This document shows, piece after piece, positions 45,628 to 54,028 of a stretch of 64,000 nucleotides of DNA (its first letter is position 1; every line of letters begins with the position of its first letter). Made by a program: the position numbers and the translations under genes. The stretch comes from Shewanella gelidimarina (lineage in GTDB: Bacteria > Pseudomonadota > Gammaproteobacteria > Enterobacterales > Shewanellaceae): positions 124,001-188,000 of the forward strand of contig NZ_JAKIKW010000005.1 in NCBI RefSeq assembly GCF_023283945.1, in the 5' to 3' direction. Under the pieces are notes generated by a model, which was not told the origin of the DNA, searched no databases, and worked only from the letters and a program-made list of their open reading frames with translations.

Positions 45628-45949
45628 AACATTAACATTAACATTGCAACCAGCATTTAAACAACTAATACAAAGGAGATTTGTTTGTGATTGTTTTTGC
45701 TCGATTTTATATGAAAAACTTACAAAGTAAATTGCGATAAAATCTATATGCAGCAATAAGATAGGTGACTTGAATCACATATTCAAAATGTAACCAGCCA
45801 AAGCCAGTTTCACTCCTTACAAGTAGCATGAACAATAATCAAGCAGAATAGATAGAGAGTATTAACAAACTTAAAGAGTCAAAAATCACTGCTTTATATT
45901 GCTAGAAAGCCTCGCTGAATGTTCGGTTAACAGCTCACATTTCGGTTAT

Positions 45950-45987
45950 AACATTGATAGTCAGTCCACAAATCAACTATCAATGTT
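45950..45987 (-). terminator. Hairpin after the GlyGly-CTERM-like gene
   Basis: AACATTGATAG (45950-45960) and CTATCAATGTT (45977-45987), an 11-bp perfect stem with a 16-base loop, 30 bases past the stop of the minus-strand gene. There is no T-run after it, so its role as a terminator is uncertain. Confidence 0.4.
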
Positions 45988-46017
45988 TATGGTTATAGGG
46001 GCCTATCTCCAAACACA

Positions 46018-46863
46018 CTATTTATCGTTATTGTCATATCGCGTCCTGCGCATAAGAACAACTAACGATATAACAAGCAGTGCCCACCAAGATGTGCTTC
46101 CCGCATAATCGCTATCAGCCTCAATATAGTCATTATCCCAATCGGTACTTTCCAGCGGTAAGGCGTAGAGACTATCAAAATCATTTGAGCTTACTGTCGC
46201 CACAATATCACCGTAGCCTACTTCATAGAGATCGATAAGCACGTCGTAATGATCTGGAGTAAATCCCACATCCAACGTGGTTAAGACCTCAAAGTCATCA
46301 TTGGTGGCATCACCAACAATACTGAATATGTCGGTGGTGTAATAATGCTCCCAAGGACCACCATTGCGGCTAAGATAAAGCTCCGCAAACACATCCGCTC
46401 TTTCATTGAGGTATACCCCATTAACGTCCGCATCAAAGGTCACGCTAAAGGTCTGGTAAAAACCATCAACGTCATTATCAACAAACAAGCGGCTGTAAGC
46501 ATCGTAAATATAGAAATCTCGATAGATGCCATTGGCAAATAAGGCGGGTGATGCTGTCGCTTGGCGCTTGATGATGGCCTTCTGCGCTTTATCGATATGC
46601 GTTTGGATCACTTGCTCCCTGCTCATTGGGCTTAGTAAACTTCGGCTCACCTGCAAGCGTTGCGCTGATAATAACTCTCGCTGAGCTGCTGATAATTGAT
46701 GGCTCTGATCTGAGTAGGTTGTGAATGCCTTATCCTGCATATATCCCGTAGATATACTGCTAGCTTGGTTACGTTCTTGTGCTACTGCGCCCATCGGCAA
46801 TAAACACGCACTCAGAAACAGCGGCAATAGCTTGGTTAGGGTTTTTAATTGTTTCATCATCAC
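46018..46863 (-). CDS. Exported protein with GlyGly-CTERM-like C-terminal anchor (choice-of-anchor H type)
   Basis: About 280 aa with a signal peptide (LLPLFLSACLLPMGAVAQ). The middle holds a beta-rich region with many Asp and Tyr residues (FVDNDVDGFYQTFSVTFDADVNG, cited by its first part FVDNDVDGF). The C-terminus is a sorting tail: a Gly/Ser patch (AGSTSWW), a hydrophobic segment and a basic MRRTR end. This matches GlyGly-CTERM/rhombosortase substrates that reach the surface by type II secretion. Three consecutive ATGs begin the frame; AGAGG lies too close to the first, so the second or third is the likelier start. Function unknown. Confidence 0.75.
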   Translation of the reverse strand: MMMKQLKTLTKLLPLFLSACLLPMGAVAQERNQASSISTGYMQDKAFTTYSDQSHQLSAAQRELLSAQRLQVSRSLLSPMSREQVIQTHIDKAQKAIIKRQATASPALFANGIYRDFYIYDAYSRLFVDNDVDGFYQTFSVTFDADVNGVYLNERADVFAELYLSRNGGPWEHYYTTDIFSIVGDATNDDFEVLTTLDVGFTPDHYDVLIDLYEVGYGDIVATVSSNDFDSLYALPLESTDWDNDYIEADSDYAGSTSWWALLVISLVVLMRRTRYDNNDK

Positions 46864-46964
46864 CTCTAGCGATTCATTTGGTTGAGGTCATTAGAGGCCA
46901 ACTCAAATGAACACAAGCTGAACGTCAAAAATCAGCGAGTTAACGGCTCCCCCCCATTGGGCTA

Positions 46965-46997
46965 TTCAGGTTGGGTTCATCTTAAAAACGATATATC
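46965..46997 (+). promoter_or_regulatory. Predicted response-regulator operator and -10 box of the PepSY-regulator-kinase operon
   Basis: TTCAGGTT (46965-46972) and TTCATCTT (46976-46983) form a direct repeat with an 11-base period; eight bases later comes TATATC (46992-46997) as a -10. The -35 is replaced by the repeat, the layout of activated OmpR/PhoP-type promoters. The same arrangement precedes the DUF3300 gene at 49656-49688, so the response regulator encoded here is the natural candidate binder. Confidence 0.65.
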
Positions 46998-47088
46998 TAA
47001 CAACCTAAACGCGCTCTCGATGCAGGAATGATGACTAATCTAGCGGGATCTTTTAAACTGGTAACATCTCAACCCTTTGGTGCTCTTA

Positions 47089-47406
47089 ATGAAAGCTGTT
47101 CTACTGTTGATATTAATACCGCTACTGACGCTAGGCTCCTTACCCGCCTATGCTGGCGGGCATTACGCCACTATTTCGTTAGCCTCCATGGCGATGGCGA
47201 CTAATAATGGGGCCAAATCACTTAAAGTGAAAAGTTCACAACAAGCAGCACAATTAGTTAAAAGCCAGTATCCAGGAAAGATCCTCAAAGTTCAGTCTGC
47301 TCGTGTTAATGGTAATCCAGGTTATCGAGTCAAGTTGCTTTCAAAAGATGGGGTGGTTTTTTACGTCACCGTTGATGCCAAAACAGGCCGTGTGCGTCGT
47401 AACTAA
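47089..47406 (+). CDS. Exported PepSY-domain protein
   Basis: 105 aa from the ATG at 47089 (a TTG at 47077 is possible but makes a poorer signal peptide). The signal peptide is MKAVLLLILIPLLTLGSLPAYA. The PepSY domain covers about 45-105: QAAQLVKSQYPGKILKV, then GYRVKLLSKDGVVFYVTVD and a VDAKTGRVRR end. Small PepSY proteins often accompany PhoP/PhoQ-type systems and may modulate the sensor in the periplasm. It is first in an operon with the regulator (22 bases) and kinase genes. Confidence 0.85.
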   Translation: MKAVLLLILIPLLTLGSLPAYAGGHYATISLASMAMATNNGAKSLKVKSSQQAAQLVKSQYPGKILKVQSARVNGNPGYRVKLLSKDGVVFYVTVDAKTGRVRRN

Positions 47407-47428
47407 CTGCAACAAAAAAGGAATAAAT

Positions 47429-48130
47429 ATGAGACTGTTACTCGTTGAAGATGATCTCGCACTGCAGAGCAATCTTAAGCAGCACTTGATAGCCGCTAAC
47501 TATACTGTCGATACTGCTGATGATGGCGAAATAGGTCTTTTTCAAGGGCAGGAGTACAACTACGATGCCGCGATTATTGACGTAGGACTTCCCAAACTTG
47601 ACGGTATAGCGCTTATCACTCAACTCAGAGCGCTTACGATTGAATTTCCAATTTTAATCTTAACGGCTCGTGATAGCTGGCAAGATAAAGTCGAAGGTTT
47701 AGATGCCGGAGCAGACGATTACCTCACTAAACCTTTTCACCCACAGGAGTTGATTGCAAGACTAAAAGCCTTGATACGTCGCAGCGCAGGAAAAGCCAGT
47801 CCAGTGATCAACAACGGTCCTTTATCACTCAATACCAGTAGCTTAGAGCTCACTAAAAATGGTGAACTGATTAATCTTAGTGGCTCAGAATACAAGCTAT
47901 TTGAATACTTCATGCTGCATATTGGTGAAGTTAAATCTAAAACGGTACTCACCGAACATATTTATGACCAAGACTTTGATCTCGACTCCAATGTTATTGA
48001 GGTCTTCATTCGGCGTCTACGGAAAAAGCTCGATCCTGACAACCAACTTGGAATGATCGAAACTTTACGGGGGCAAGGATACCGATTAACAAAACTAGAA
48101 CCGCTCCCTGAACCTAAGAAGTCATCATAA
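47429..48130 (+). CDS. OmpR-family response regulator (PhoP/QseB-like)
   Basis: 233 aa. The ATG at 47429 has AAGGA six bases upstream and opens directly on the receiver fold (MRLLLVEDDLAL); a longer in-frame extension is not credible. The phospho-acceptor is D51 in IIDVGLPKLDG; the switch Thr (LTARD) and Lys (LTKPFHPQEL) are present. Residues about 130-225 are a winged-helix DNA-binding domain (LSGSEYKLFEYFM ... VFIRRLRKKL ... TLRGQGYRL). It probably activates its own operon and the DUF3300 gene, both of which carry the same direct repeat. Confidence 0.93.
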   Translation: MRLLLVEDDLALQSNLKQHLIAANYTVDTADDGEIGLFQGQEYNYDAAIIDVGLPKLDGIALITQLRALTIEFPILILTARDSWQDKVEGLDAGADDYLTKPFHPQELIARLKALIRRSAGKASPVINNGPLSLNTSSLELTKNGELINLSGSEYKLFEYFMLHIGEVKSKTVLTEHIYDQDFDLDSNVIEVFIRRLRKKLDPDNQLGMIETLRGQGYRLTKLEPLPEPKKSS

Positions 48131-48132
48131 CC

Positions 48133-49617
48133 ATGCTCTCAGTAAAGCGGTTACCCAAAGTAATGCACTCGCTCAAAGCTAGGCTAATTGTGAGTGCGCT
48201 GCTGCTTATTTTAATATTGATGCCCTTGATTGGTTTCACCCTCAACGATGCCTTTAAACAACAAGTAAAAAGTGCATCAATGAATGAGCTGAAAGCCTAC
48301 GTTTACGCTATTTTAGCCGTGACAGAAGTGAGCCGTGACGGCGTATTGATGCCTGAAGTACTACTCGAAAACCAATTCAATGTGATTCAATCAGGCCTAT
48401 ATGCCGCCATTAGCACTCCAAATACATCAGTGCTTAAGAGCAAGAATCGTGCAGCCTTTAATGCAAAGATTATTGAAACATCGCCACCAGCAACACCATT
48501 AAACAGCACCAATATTACTTCAAAAGACAATCAAACAATCGCTTGGCGCTCAGACTCATTACTGGGTATAGAACTGCCAAATCAGCTGCCTACACCCAAT
48601 AAAGGGCAAGGCCAATTCAGTGAAATAGAGCTCAATGGCCAGCCACACCTGATATACAGCTTTAGTGTCAGTTTCGAACTGCCAACAGCAATAAATAGTG
48701 AAAGCCAGCACTTAAATAGTCGATTCCCGATCACCATTCATATCATTAAAGATCAAACAGAGTTTCAACAACAGGTCGATCAATTTACTCAGCAACTTTG
48801 GCGCTGGTTAATGATCCTTATGGGCTTATTGCTTGCCATACAGATGACTTGGCTATGGTGGACGTTAAAGCCGCTTTCGAGTTTAGAAACCGAGCTCAGT
48901 GCAATCGAAAATGGCAAAGCAAATCAGCTTTCTGATCGTTACCCAACGGAACTACAAGCTGTTGCGCAGCAATTAAACACCTTGCTAAGCACCGAACAAA
49001 ATCAACGTAAACGTTACCGAAATGCATTAGCAGATCTTGCTCATAGCCTTAAAACACCGCTAGCCGTTATTCAAAGTCAGACCGATTTAAGCCCAGAGTC
49101 ATTTGAGCAAGTCACTCATATAAACCGTATTATTGGCCACCAACTGAAACGTGCCCAATCAGCTGCAGGCAGTGCTTGGCATCTTGGTATTCCAGTAGTG
49201 AACATTTCAGATAAACTGGTCCGAAACCTACCCAAAATATACTGCCAACCACTCATCACCATTAAGCAGAACGTTGACCGTGAGGCCATTTTTAAGGGTG
49301 ATGAAGCTGATCTTTCTGAGATTTTGGGTAATGTACTCGACAATGCCTGTAAAGCAGCGGCTAGCACGGTACAGCTCAACATCACTCAGAATGGGGCGGC
49401 GCTAGTGCTGCAAGTGGAAGATGACGGAAGTGGCGTAAATGAAACCCTACAAGCGCAAATATTTGAGCGCGGGATTAGGGCCGACTCTTACAAAATGGGC
49501 CACGGGATCGGATTAGCCATAGTGCGCGATTTGGTCGATAGCTACCATGGTCAGCTATCCATTGGTCAATCTCAACTTTTAGGAGGCGCCTCTTTTACCA
49601 TTACGTTCAAATACTAA
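48133..49617 (+). CDS. Sensor histidine kinase (PhoQ-like)
   Basis: 494 aa, two bases after the regulator stop. TM1 is at about 16-36, a periplasmic sensor about 37-220, TM2 about 224-246 and HAMP about 247-300. The phospho-acceptor is H304 in LADLAHSLKTPLAV, characteristic of PhoQ-type kinases. The ATPase domain shows N-box EILGNVLDNACKAA, VEDDGSGV and GHGIGLAIVRDL. The sensed signal (divalent cations, peptides or other) cannot be read from the sequence. Confidence 0.92.
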   Translation: MLSVKRLPKVMHSLKARLIVSALLLILILMPLIGFTLNDAFKQQVKSASMNELKAYVYAILAVTEVSRDGVLMPEVLLENQFNVIQSGLYAAISTPNTSVLKSKNRAAFNAKIIETSPPATPLNSTNITSKDNQTIAWRSDSLLGIELPNQLPTPNKGQGQFSEIELNGQPHLIYSFSVSFELPTAINSESQHLNSRFPITIHIIKDQTEFQQQVDQFTQQLWRWLMILMGLLLAIQMTWLWWTLKPLSSLETELSAIENGKANQLSDRYPTELQAVAQQLNTLLSTEQNQRKRYRNALADLAHSLKTPLAVIQSQTDLSPESFEQVTHINRIIGHQLKRAQSAAGSAWHLGIPVVNISDKLVRNLPKIYCQPLITIKQNVDREAIFKGDEADLSEILGNVLDNACKAAASTVQLNITQNGAALVLQVEDDGSGVNETLQAQIFERGIRADSYKMGHGIGLAIVRDLVDSYHGQLSIGQSQLLGGASFTITFKY

Positions 49618-49655
49618 AAATAACAACACCAGCCTATAACCACTGTTTTTCTGCT

Positions 49656-49688
49656 TTCAGCTTATGTTCATCTTGGCCTTCCTATAAT
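49656..49688 (+). promoter_or_regulatory. Predicted response-regulator operator and -10 box of the DUF3300 gene
   Basis: TTCAGCTT (49656-49663) and TTCATCTT (49667-49674) repeat with an 11-base period, and eight bases later is a perfect TATAAT (49683-49688). Layout and spacing are identical to the site at 46965-46997 before the two-component operon. Confidence 0.7.
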
Positions 49689-49720
49689 AACCACATCGTC
49701 AATTATCGATAGGAAAGCAT

Positions 49721-51040
49721 ATGAACATTTTCAAACAATGCTGTGGCTTGTCTCTGGTAATCCTTTTGCAATGGATAACGCCGACGAGCGTCTGCGCACA
49801 AGATTATGATAGTACGATACAGACTCAACTGAGCGAGGGCGAGTTAGCACAGATGCTAGCCCCAATTGCACTCTATCCAGACAGTTTGCTCACCCATATT
49901 TTGATTGCGGCAACCTACCCTTTAGAAGTGGTAGAAGCGCAGCGCTGGCAGCAGAAAAACCAACAACTCAGTACTGAACGTCAAGTAAACAAAGCAGAAG
50001 CAATGCAATGGGATCCGAGTGTGACAGCCTTAGTCGCTTTCCCTACCGTGTTACAAAAGTTGAGTGAGGATCTGCAGTGGACTCAATCACTAGGCGATGC
50101 ATTTTTACAGAATGAAGCCCAAGTGCTTGCCAGTATTCAAAGCTTACGCCTGCAAGCGGATAATGCGAATAACCTTGAGGATATGCAAAATATGCAGGTG
50201 ACTCGTGCCAATAACCAAATCGTTATTGAACCCGTTAGAAAGGAAGTTGTTTACGTCCCCTATTATGATCCAAGAGTCGTCTATGGCGCTTGGTCTTGGT
50301 ATAACTATCCACCCGTTTATTGGACGATGTATCCAGGCTACATTAGGCCTAGCTATGGCCATTTCTACTGGCATAGTGGCGTACATATTAGTTTCAATTA
50401 CTATTTCAGTGCGTTTCAATGGAGCAGACACCAGGTCGTGGTGGTGCATCATAAGAACTCACGCCACTACCGCCATCATGGCCGTATTGTCACCAGCCAC
50501 GGTGCCAAGCGATGGGCACACAAGCCACAACATCGACGCGGCGTCGCCTATAGTAATAATGCATTGAGACACAAGTACAACAGCCATAGTCCAAGCCGTG
50601 CACACAATAAGGTAATTAGAGGTCAAAAAACGCATCATGTGAACAAAAGCCGTGAGATGCAGTTTGCTAATAAATTAAAACAGCAACCCACTCAGCGTAA
50701 TACTCACTATGCAAACGGCAGACCTGTCAAAAGTCATCAGCAGGTTAAAAGTCATCAACAAGTAAAGAGCCGTCAGAAGGTTAACAGTCATCAGCAGGTT
50801 AACAGTCATCAACAAGTAAAGAGCCGTCAGCAGGTTAAGAGTCATCAACAAGTAAAGGGCCGTCAGCAGGTTAAGAGTCATCAACAAGTGAAGAGCCATC
50901 AGCAGGTTAAGAGTCATCAACAAGTGAAGAGCCATCAGCAGGTTAAAAGCCGTCAGCCAGCAACAAACCAGCGCAGCCACAAACAGGGCAACAACAACTC
51001 AAAGACGAATCATCACCAGCAGAAAAGAGATAGGAATTAG
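49721..51040 (+). CDS. DUF3300 exported protein with a basic hexapeptide-repeat tail
   Basis: 439 aa. The signal peptide ends near SVCA/Q. The DUF3300 domain (about 30-230) has LAQMLAPIALYPDSLLTHIL, EVVEAQRWQ, AMQWDPSVTALVAFP and VVYVPYYDPRVVYG. A Tyr/Trp/His-rich zone follows, then a Lys/His/Gln tail with 13 hexapeptide units. Domain function is unknown; members are often controlled by envelope-stress systems. It directly follows the two-component operon and shares its promoter architecture, so it is probably a target of that regulator. A GATAGGAAAGC site precedes the ATG. Confidence 0.85.
   Translation: MNIFKQCCGLSLVILLQWITPTSVCAQDYDSTIQTQLSEGELAQMLAPIALYPDSLLTHILIAATYPLEVVEAQRWQQKNQQLSTERQVNKAEAMQWDPSVTALVAFPTVLQKLSEDLQWTQSLGDAFLQNEAQVLASIQSLRLQADNANNLEDMQNMQVTRANNQIVIEPVRKEVVYVPYYDPRVVYGAWSWYNYPPVYWTMYPGYIRPSYGHFYWHSGVHISFNYYFSAFQWSRHQVVVVHHKNSRHYRHHGRIVTSHGAKRWAHKPQHRRGVAYSNNALRHKYNSHSPSRAHNKVIRGQKTHHVNKSREMQFANKLKQQPTQRNTHYANGRPVKSHQQVKSHQQVKSRQKVNSHQQVNSHQQVKSRQQVKSHQQVKGRQQVKSHQQVKSHQQVKSHQQVKSHQQVKSRQPATNQRSHKQGNNNSKTNHHQQKRDRN
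50726..50959 (+). repeat. 13 tandem 18-bp repeats encoding V(K/N)(S/G)(H/R)QQ
   Basis: Thirteen in-frame 18-base units, the DNA alternating between CAGCAGGTTAAGAGTCAT-like and CAACAAGTAAAGAGC-like forms. The product is a basic, glutamine-rich, histidine-bearing tail. Unit number is likely to vary between strains by slippage. Confidence 0.95.
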
Positions 51041-51049
51041 GGCCGAAAC

Positions 51050-51090
51050 AACTCCATAGACCATCAGCCGTCTATGGAGTTGAGATTTTT
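51050..51090 (+). terminator. Terminator after the DUF3300 gene
   Basis: AACTCCATAGA (51050-51060) and TCTATGGAGTT (51071-51081) with a 10-base loop, then GAGATTTTT. An 11-bp stem with a five-T run 10 bases after the stop codon; it also sits at the end of the convergent LRR-kinase gene. Confidence 0.85.
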
Positions 51091-51093
51091 ACT

Positions 51094-52467
51094 TTAGCTA
51101 ACCACTGCTGCATTGAGCTTATTTTGGAGGGCGTTAAGCGATGCTAACATCTCACTAAAACGTGGGCGTAATGCCAAATCAATCTGTAGACAGTCTTCAC
51201 TGAGTTGCTTCAGTCCAGCCACTAAATCAAGCTGATCCGCTCTTAGTTGTAATCTGTTTTCAACAAGATCATCGATTAAACATCCCAACGCGTTAATCTC
51301 GATACTCTCCATCGCCTCTTTTTGTAATTCAGGCAATAAACTCAAATTTGACGATGCACCGAAATCACCAAATAGCATTGAGCCTTCAAGATTAATCATC
51401 GTATTATGCGCATACACATCACCATGACTTACGCCATTTTGATGTAGATGGGTCATGGTATCTGCCATTTGCGTCAGCACAAATAACACCTGCTGCAATC
51501 CAAGCTCTTCGCCTTTAACAAAAGTGTCTCTGGTGCACGTGTCCAGCGATGGCGGTAAACCTAAGTTAGCAAATGAATTCGGAATGAGCTCCATCACCAG
51601 TCCAAGTTGATCAGCTTGATTAATTTGAGCGACAACCTTAATAAGATTGTGATGGTCCCCAGATTGTAAACAACACGCAAGCTCATCACTTGGGTAACCA
51701 TCGCTGGTGACCTCACCTTTAAAGAGCTTCACTGCAATATTGAGATCGCAACCATAGAGTGACTCTGGTTGCTTTAACCATTTGGCACTATAAATGACAC
51801 CAGAGGCTCCTTGACCAATCACTTGACCCAATTGGATATCGGTTAATGCGACGGTTTGCATCGGCTTCGATTGCAGCTTAGCGCTTACACGTGCGCCCTC
51901 ACCCTCTTTGCTCAGCGGATTACCTGACAACGCTAACCAAGCTAGCTTTGGTAATTGAAACAACCAATCAGGAAATTGAGTGAAATGATTCGCGGATAGG
52001 CGCGCTAACGCTAAATGACTGCAATTAGCCATACTGGCAGGTAAAGCACTCAGTTTATTGCCCGCAAGTGCTAATTTTTGTAATTGATGTAACGACCCCA
52101 TATCGTCAGGTAACGATGTTATTTGATTGTCAGTCAATATCAACCAGCGAGTTTGCAAAGGCAATGTACCTTGCGCTACGGCTGTTAGATTATTAGATTT
52201 AAAGCTTATCATCTCTAAACGAGGACAAGCCGCTATCACTGTGGGGATCTGTTCAAAATGATTATTGGTGAGGAACAACCGTTTCAGTTGCTGTAATCGA
52301 GCAAAGTCATTGGGAAGTTCAGTTAACTGATTACCAGAGAGATCTAACACCTCTAAGGTATCTGCGAGCGAAAAAATAGCCTCAGGAAATACGGTCAAAT
52401 TCTCTGAAAGGGTTAATCGTTTAGTGCCTTTTAACTCGCCTGATGTTAACTGTGCCAATGTCTGCAA
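51094..52467 (-). CDS. Leucine-rich-repeat protein kinase
   Basis: 457 aa, no signal peptide, cytoplasmic. Residues about 15-185 are seven or so leucine-rich repeats of the LxxLxLxxNxLxxLPxx type (VLDLSGNQLTELP, KLALAGNKLSALP). Residues about 205-457 form a eukaryotic-like kinase: glycine loop IGQGASGVIY, Lys in IAVKLF, catalytic loop HGDVYAHN and DFGASS. The usual HRD is HGD, as in some bacterial and atypical kinases, but the catalytic Asp, Asn and DFG Asp are all kept, so activity is plausible. Targets are unknown. It is convergent with the DUF3300 gene. Confidence 0.85.
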   Translation of the reverse strand: MQTLAQLTSGELKGTKRLTLSENLTVFPEAIFSLADTLEVLDLSGNQLTELPNDFARLQQLKRLFLTNNHFEQIPTVIAACPRLEMISFKSNNLTAVAQGTLPLQTRWLILTDNQITSLPDDMGSLHQLQKLALAGNKLSALPASMANCSHLALARLSANHFTQFPDWLFQLPKLAWLALSGNPLSKEGEGARVSAKLQSKPMQTVALTDIQLGQVIGQGASGVIYSAKWLKQPESLYGCDLNIAVKLFKGEVTSDGYPSDELACCLQSGDHHNLIKVVAQINQADQLGLVMELIPNSFANLGLPPSLDTCTRDTFVKGEELGLQQVLFVLTQMADTMTHLHQNGVSHGDVYAHNTMINLEGSMLFGDFGASSNLSLLPELQKEAMESIEINALGCLIDDLVENRLQLRADQLDLVAGLKQLSEDCLQIDLALRPRFSEMLASLNALQNKLNAAVVS

Positions 52468-52618
52468 AATTTACTGCCCTACCGAATGTTCAAAATGGCG
52501 GCAATGGTAATACATTCGAGAAAAATGAGAAAGCGACGATTAACAGGATTATAAATTGCCCCTCCTAGCTGATCCATATTTACTTTCTAACGTATTGCTT
52601 TAGCATCAAATAACATTA

Positions 52619-54028
52619 ATGACCTCACTTACGCTATCACGACTATCTGCTTACTGGCAGAGACTAAGGTTAAGTACAATGAAGCATAAACAAACGGCTA
52701 AAGTCCCTACCAGTCGCTTATCCCGATTCTCCTCCTTAGGAGGACTAGCATCTCGCCTTGCTGGCAACGTATTGGTAGAGGGGGCTAAAAGGCTTAGCAA
52801 AGGTCAGAAGCCGTCGCTAAATGAATTAGTGATGACCCCCAATAACATTACTCATATGGCGGACAAACTTGCCGAACTTCGTGGCGCTGCGATGAAGGTG
52901 GGTCAAATGCTGTCGATGGACTCTGGTGAGCTATTACCAAAAGAATTGAGTGATATTCTGTCACGACTGCGCTCTGACGCTAAGGCGATGCCGCACAAAC
53001 AATTGGTCACTTTATTAAAAACAAACTGGGGGAATGATTGGCTAGACCCTTTCGCCCATTTCGAGCTTAACCCTTTTGCTGCGGCATCAATTGGTCAAGT
53101 GCATTTAGCGACGTTAGCATCAGGCGAAAAACTGGCAGTGAAACTGCAATATCCAGGGATCCGTAATAGTATTGACAGTGATATCGACAATGTTGCTGCG
53201 ATACTTAAATTGTCTAAGCTTATCCCGAGTAACGTTCAGTTTGACCAACTGCTAGCTGAAGCAAGAAAACAACTACATGTTGAAGCCGACTATCAAAATG
53301 AACTCTCCATGTTGCAGCGTTTTCAATCTCTTATTGCCAGCGATGAGATAAATGCGGATGAATTTATTGTTCCTACAACCTATCCAGTACTTTGTAATCA
53401 AAATATTTTAGTGATGGAGTTTATCGATGGACAAAGTATTGATTCCATCAATACGCTGGAGCAAGTGACCAGAAACAATATCGCCACAAGACTACTCAAA
53501 CTATTCTTTAAAGAGCTATTTGCTTTCAAGCTCATGCAAACCGATCCCAATTTTGCCAACTACCAATACCAAGCTGAGTCTGACAAATTAGTACTGCTTG
53601 ATTTTGGTGCTACCCGTGCAATTCCAACCGCGTTATCAGATCAATATAAGCAGCTTATGGCTGCCAGTATGATTAACGACAGAAAAACAATGGAAAATGC
53701 GGCTCAAAATATCGGTTTTTTCCAAGATGCGATAACTAAAGAGCAAAAGTCTCTGGTGTTAGATGTCTTCTATCTCGCTTGTGAGCCATTACGCTTTGAG
53801 GGGGATTATGATTTTAGTGACGATACACTAGCGAAAAGGATAAAGCAGGCTGGCATGGCAATGAGCATGGATCGTAACGAATGGCATAGCCCACCAGCAG
53901 ATGCGATATTTATTCACAGAAAGCTAGCAGGCTTGTATTTATTAGCATCAAAAATAGGCGCTAAGGTCAACGTAAAGCAGTTGTTCGAAACACAGTTACA
54001 GGCATCCCCTTTTACGATGGATACTTAA
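52619..54028 (+). CDS. AarF/ABC1/UbiB-family atypical kinase
   Basis: 469 aa. The family KxGQ motif (AAMKVGQMLSMDSGELLP), the Ala-rich loop (AAASIGQVH), the Lys of LAVKLQYPG, and Asp-containing QTDPNFANYQY and LLDFGATR are present. Relatives act in ubiquinone synthesis or lipid handling as ATPases/kinases. It lacks the C-terminal membrane helices of true UbiB and is therefore a paralogue. The start may be the given ATG or the one 20 codons later. Its end overlaps the convergent DUF599 gene by 17 bases. Confidence 0.85.
   Translation: MTSLTLSRLSAYWQRLRLSTMKHKQTAKVPTSRLSRFSSLGGLASRLAGNVLVEGAKRLSKGQKPSLNELVMTPNNITHMADKLAELRGAAMKVGQMLSMDSGELLPKELSDILSRLRSDAKAMPHKQLVTLLKTNWGNDWLDPFAHFELNPFAAASIGQVHLATLASGEKLAVKLQYPGIRNSIDSDIDNVAAILKLSKLIPSNVQFDQLLAEARKQLHVEADYQNELSMLQRFQSLIASDEINADEFIVPTTYPVLCNQNILVMEFIDGQSIDSINTLEQVTRNNIATRLLKLFFKELFAFKLMQTDPNFANYQYQAESDKLVLLDFGATRAIPTALSDQYKQLMAASMINDRKTMENAAQNIGFFQDAITKEQKSLVLDVFYLACEPLRFEGDYDFSDDTLAKRIKQAGMAMSMDRNEWHSPPADAIFIHRKLAGLYLLASKIGAKVNVKQLFETQLQASPFTMDT

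Noticed and set aside
45622..45645. CATTAA-type tandem hexamers beside the Fur-like site
   Set aside because: Only three short units; too little to call an operator or a phase-variable tract on its own.
50675..50980. Long minus-strand frame with regular Leu-Leu-Met repeats opposite the DUF3300 tail
   Set aside because: It is the antisense reading of the 18-bp repeat; periodicity alone keeps it open and it has no ribosome-binding site.
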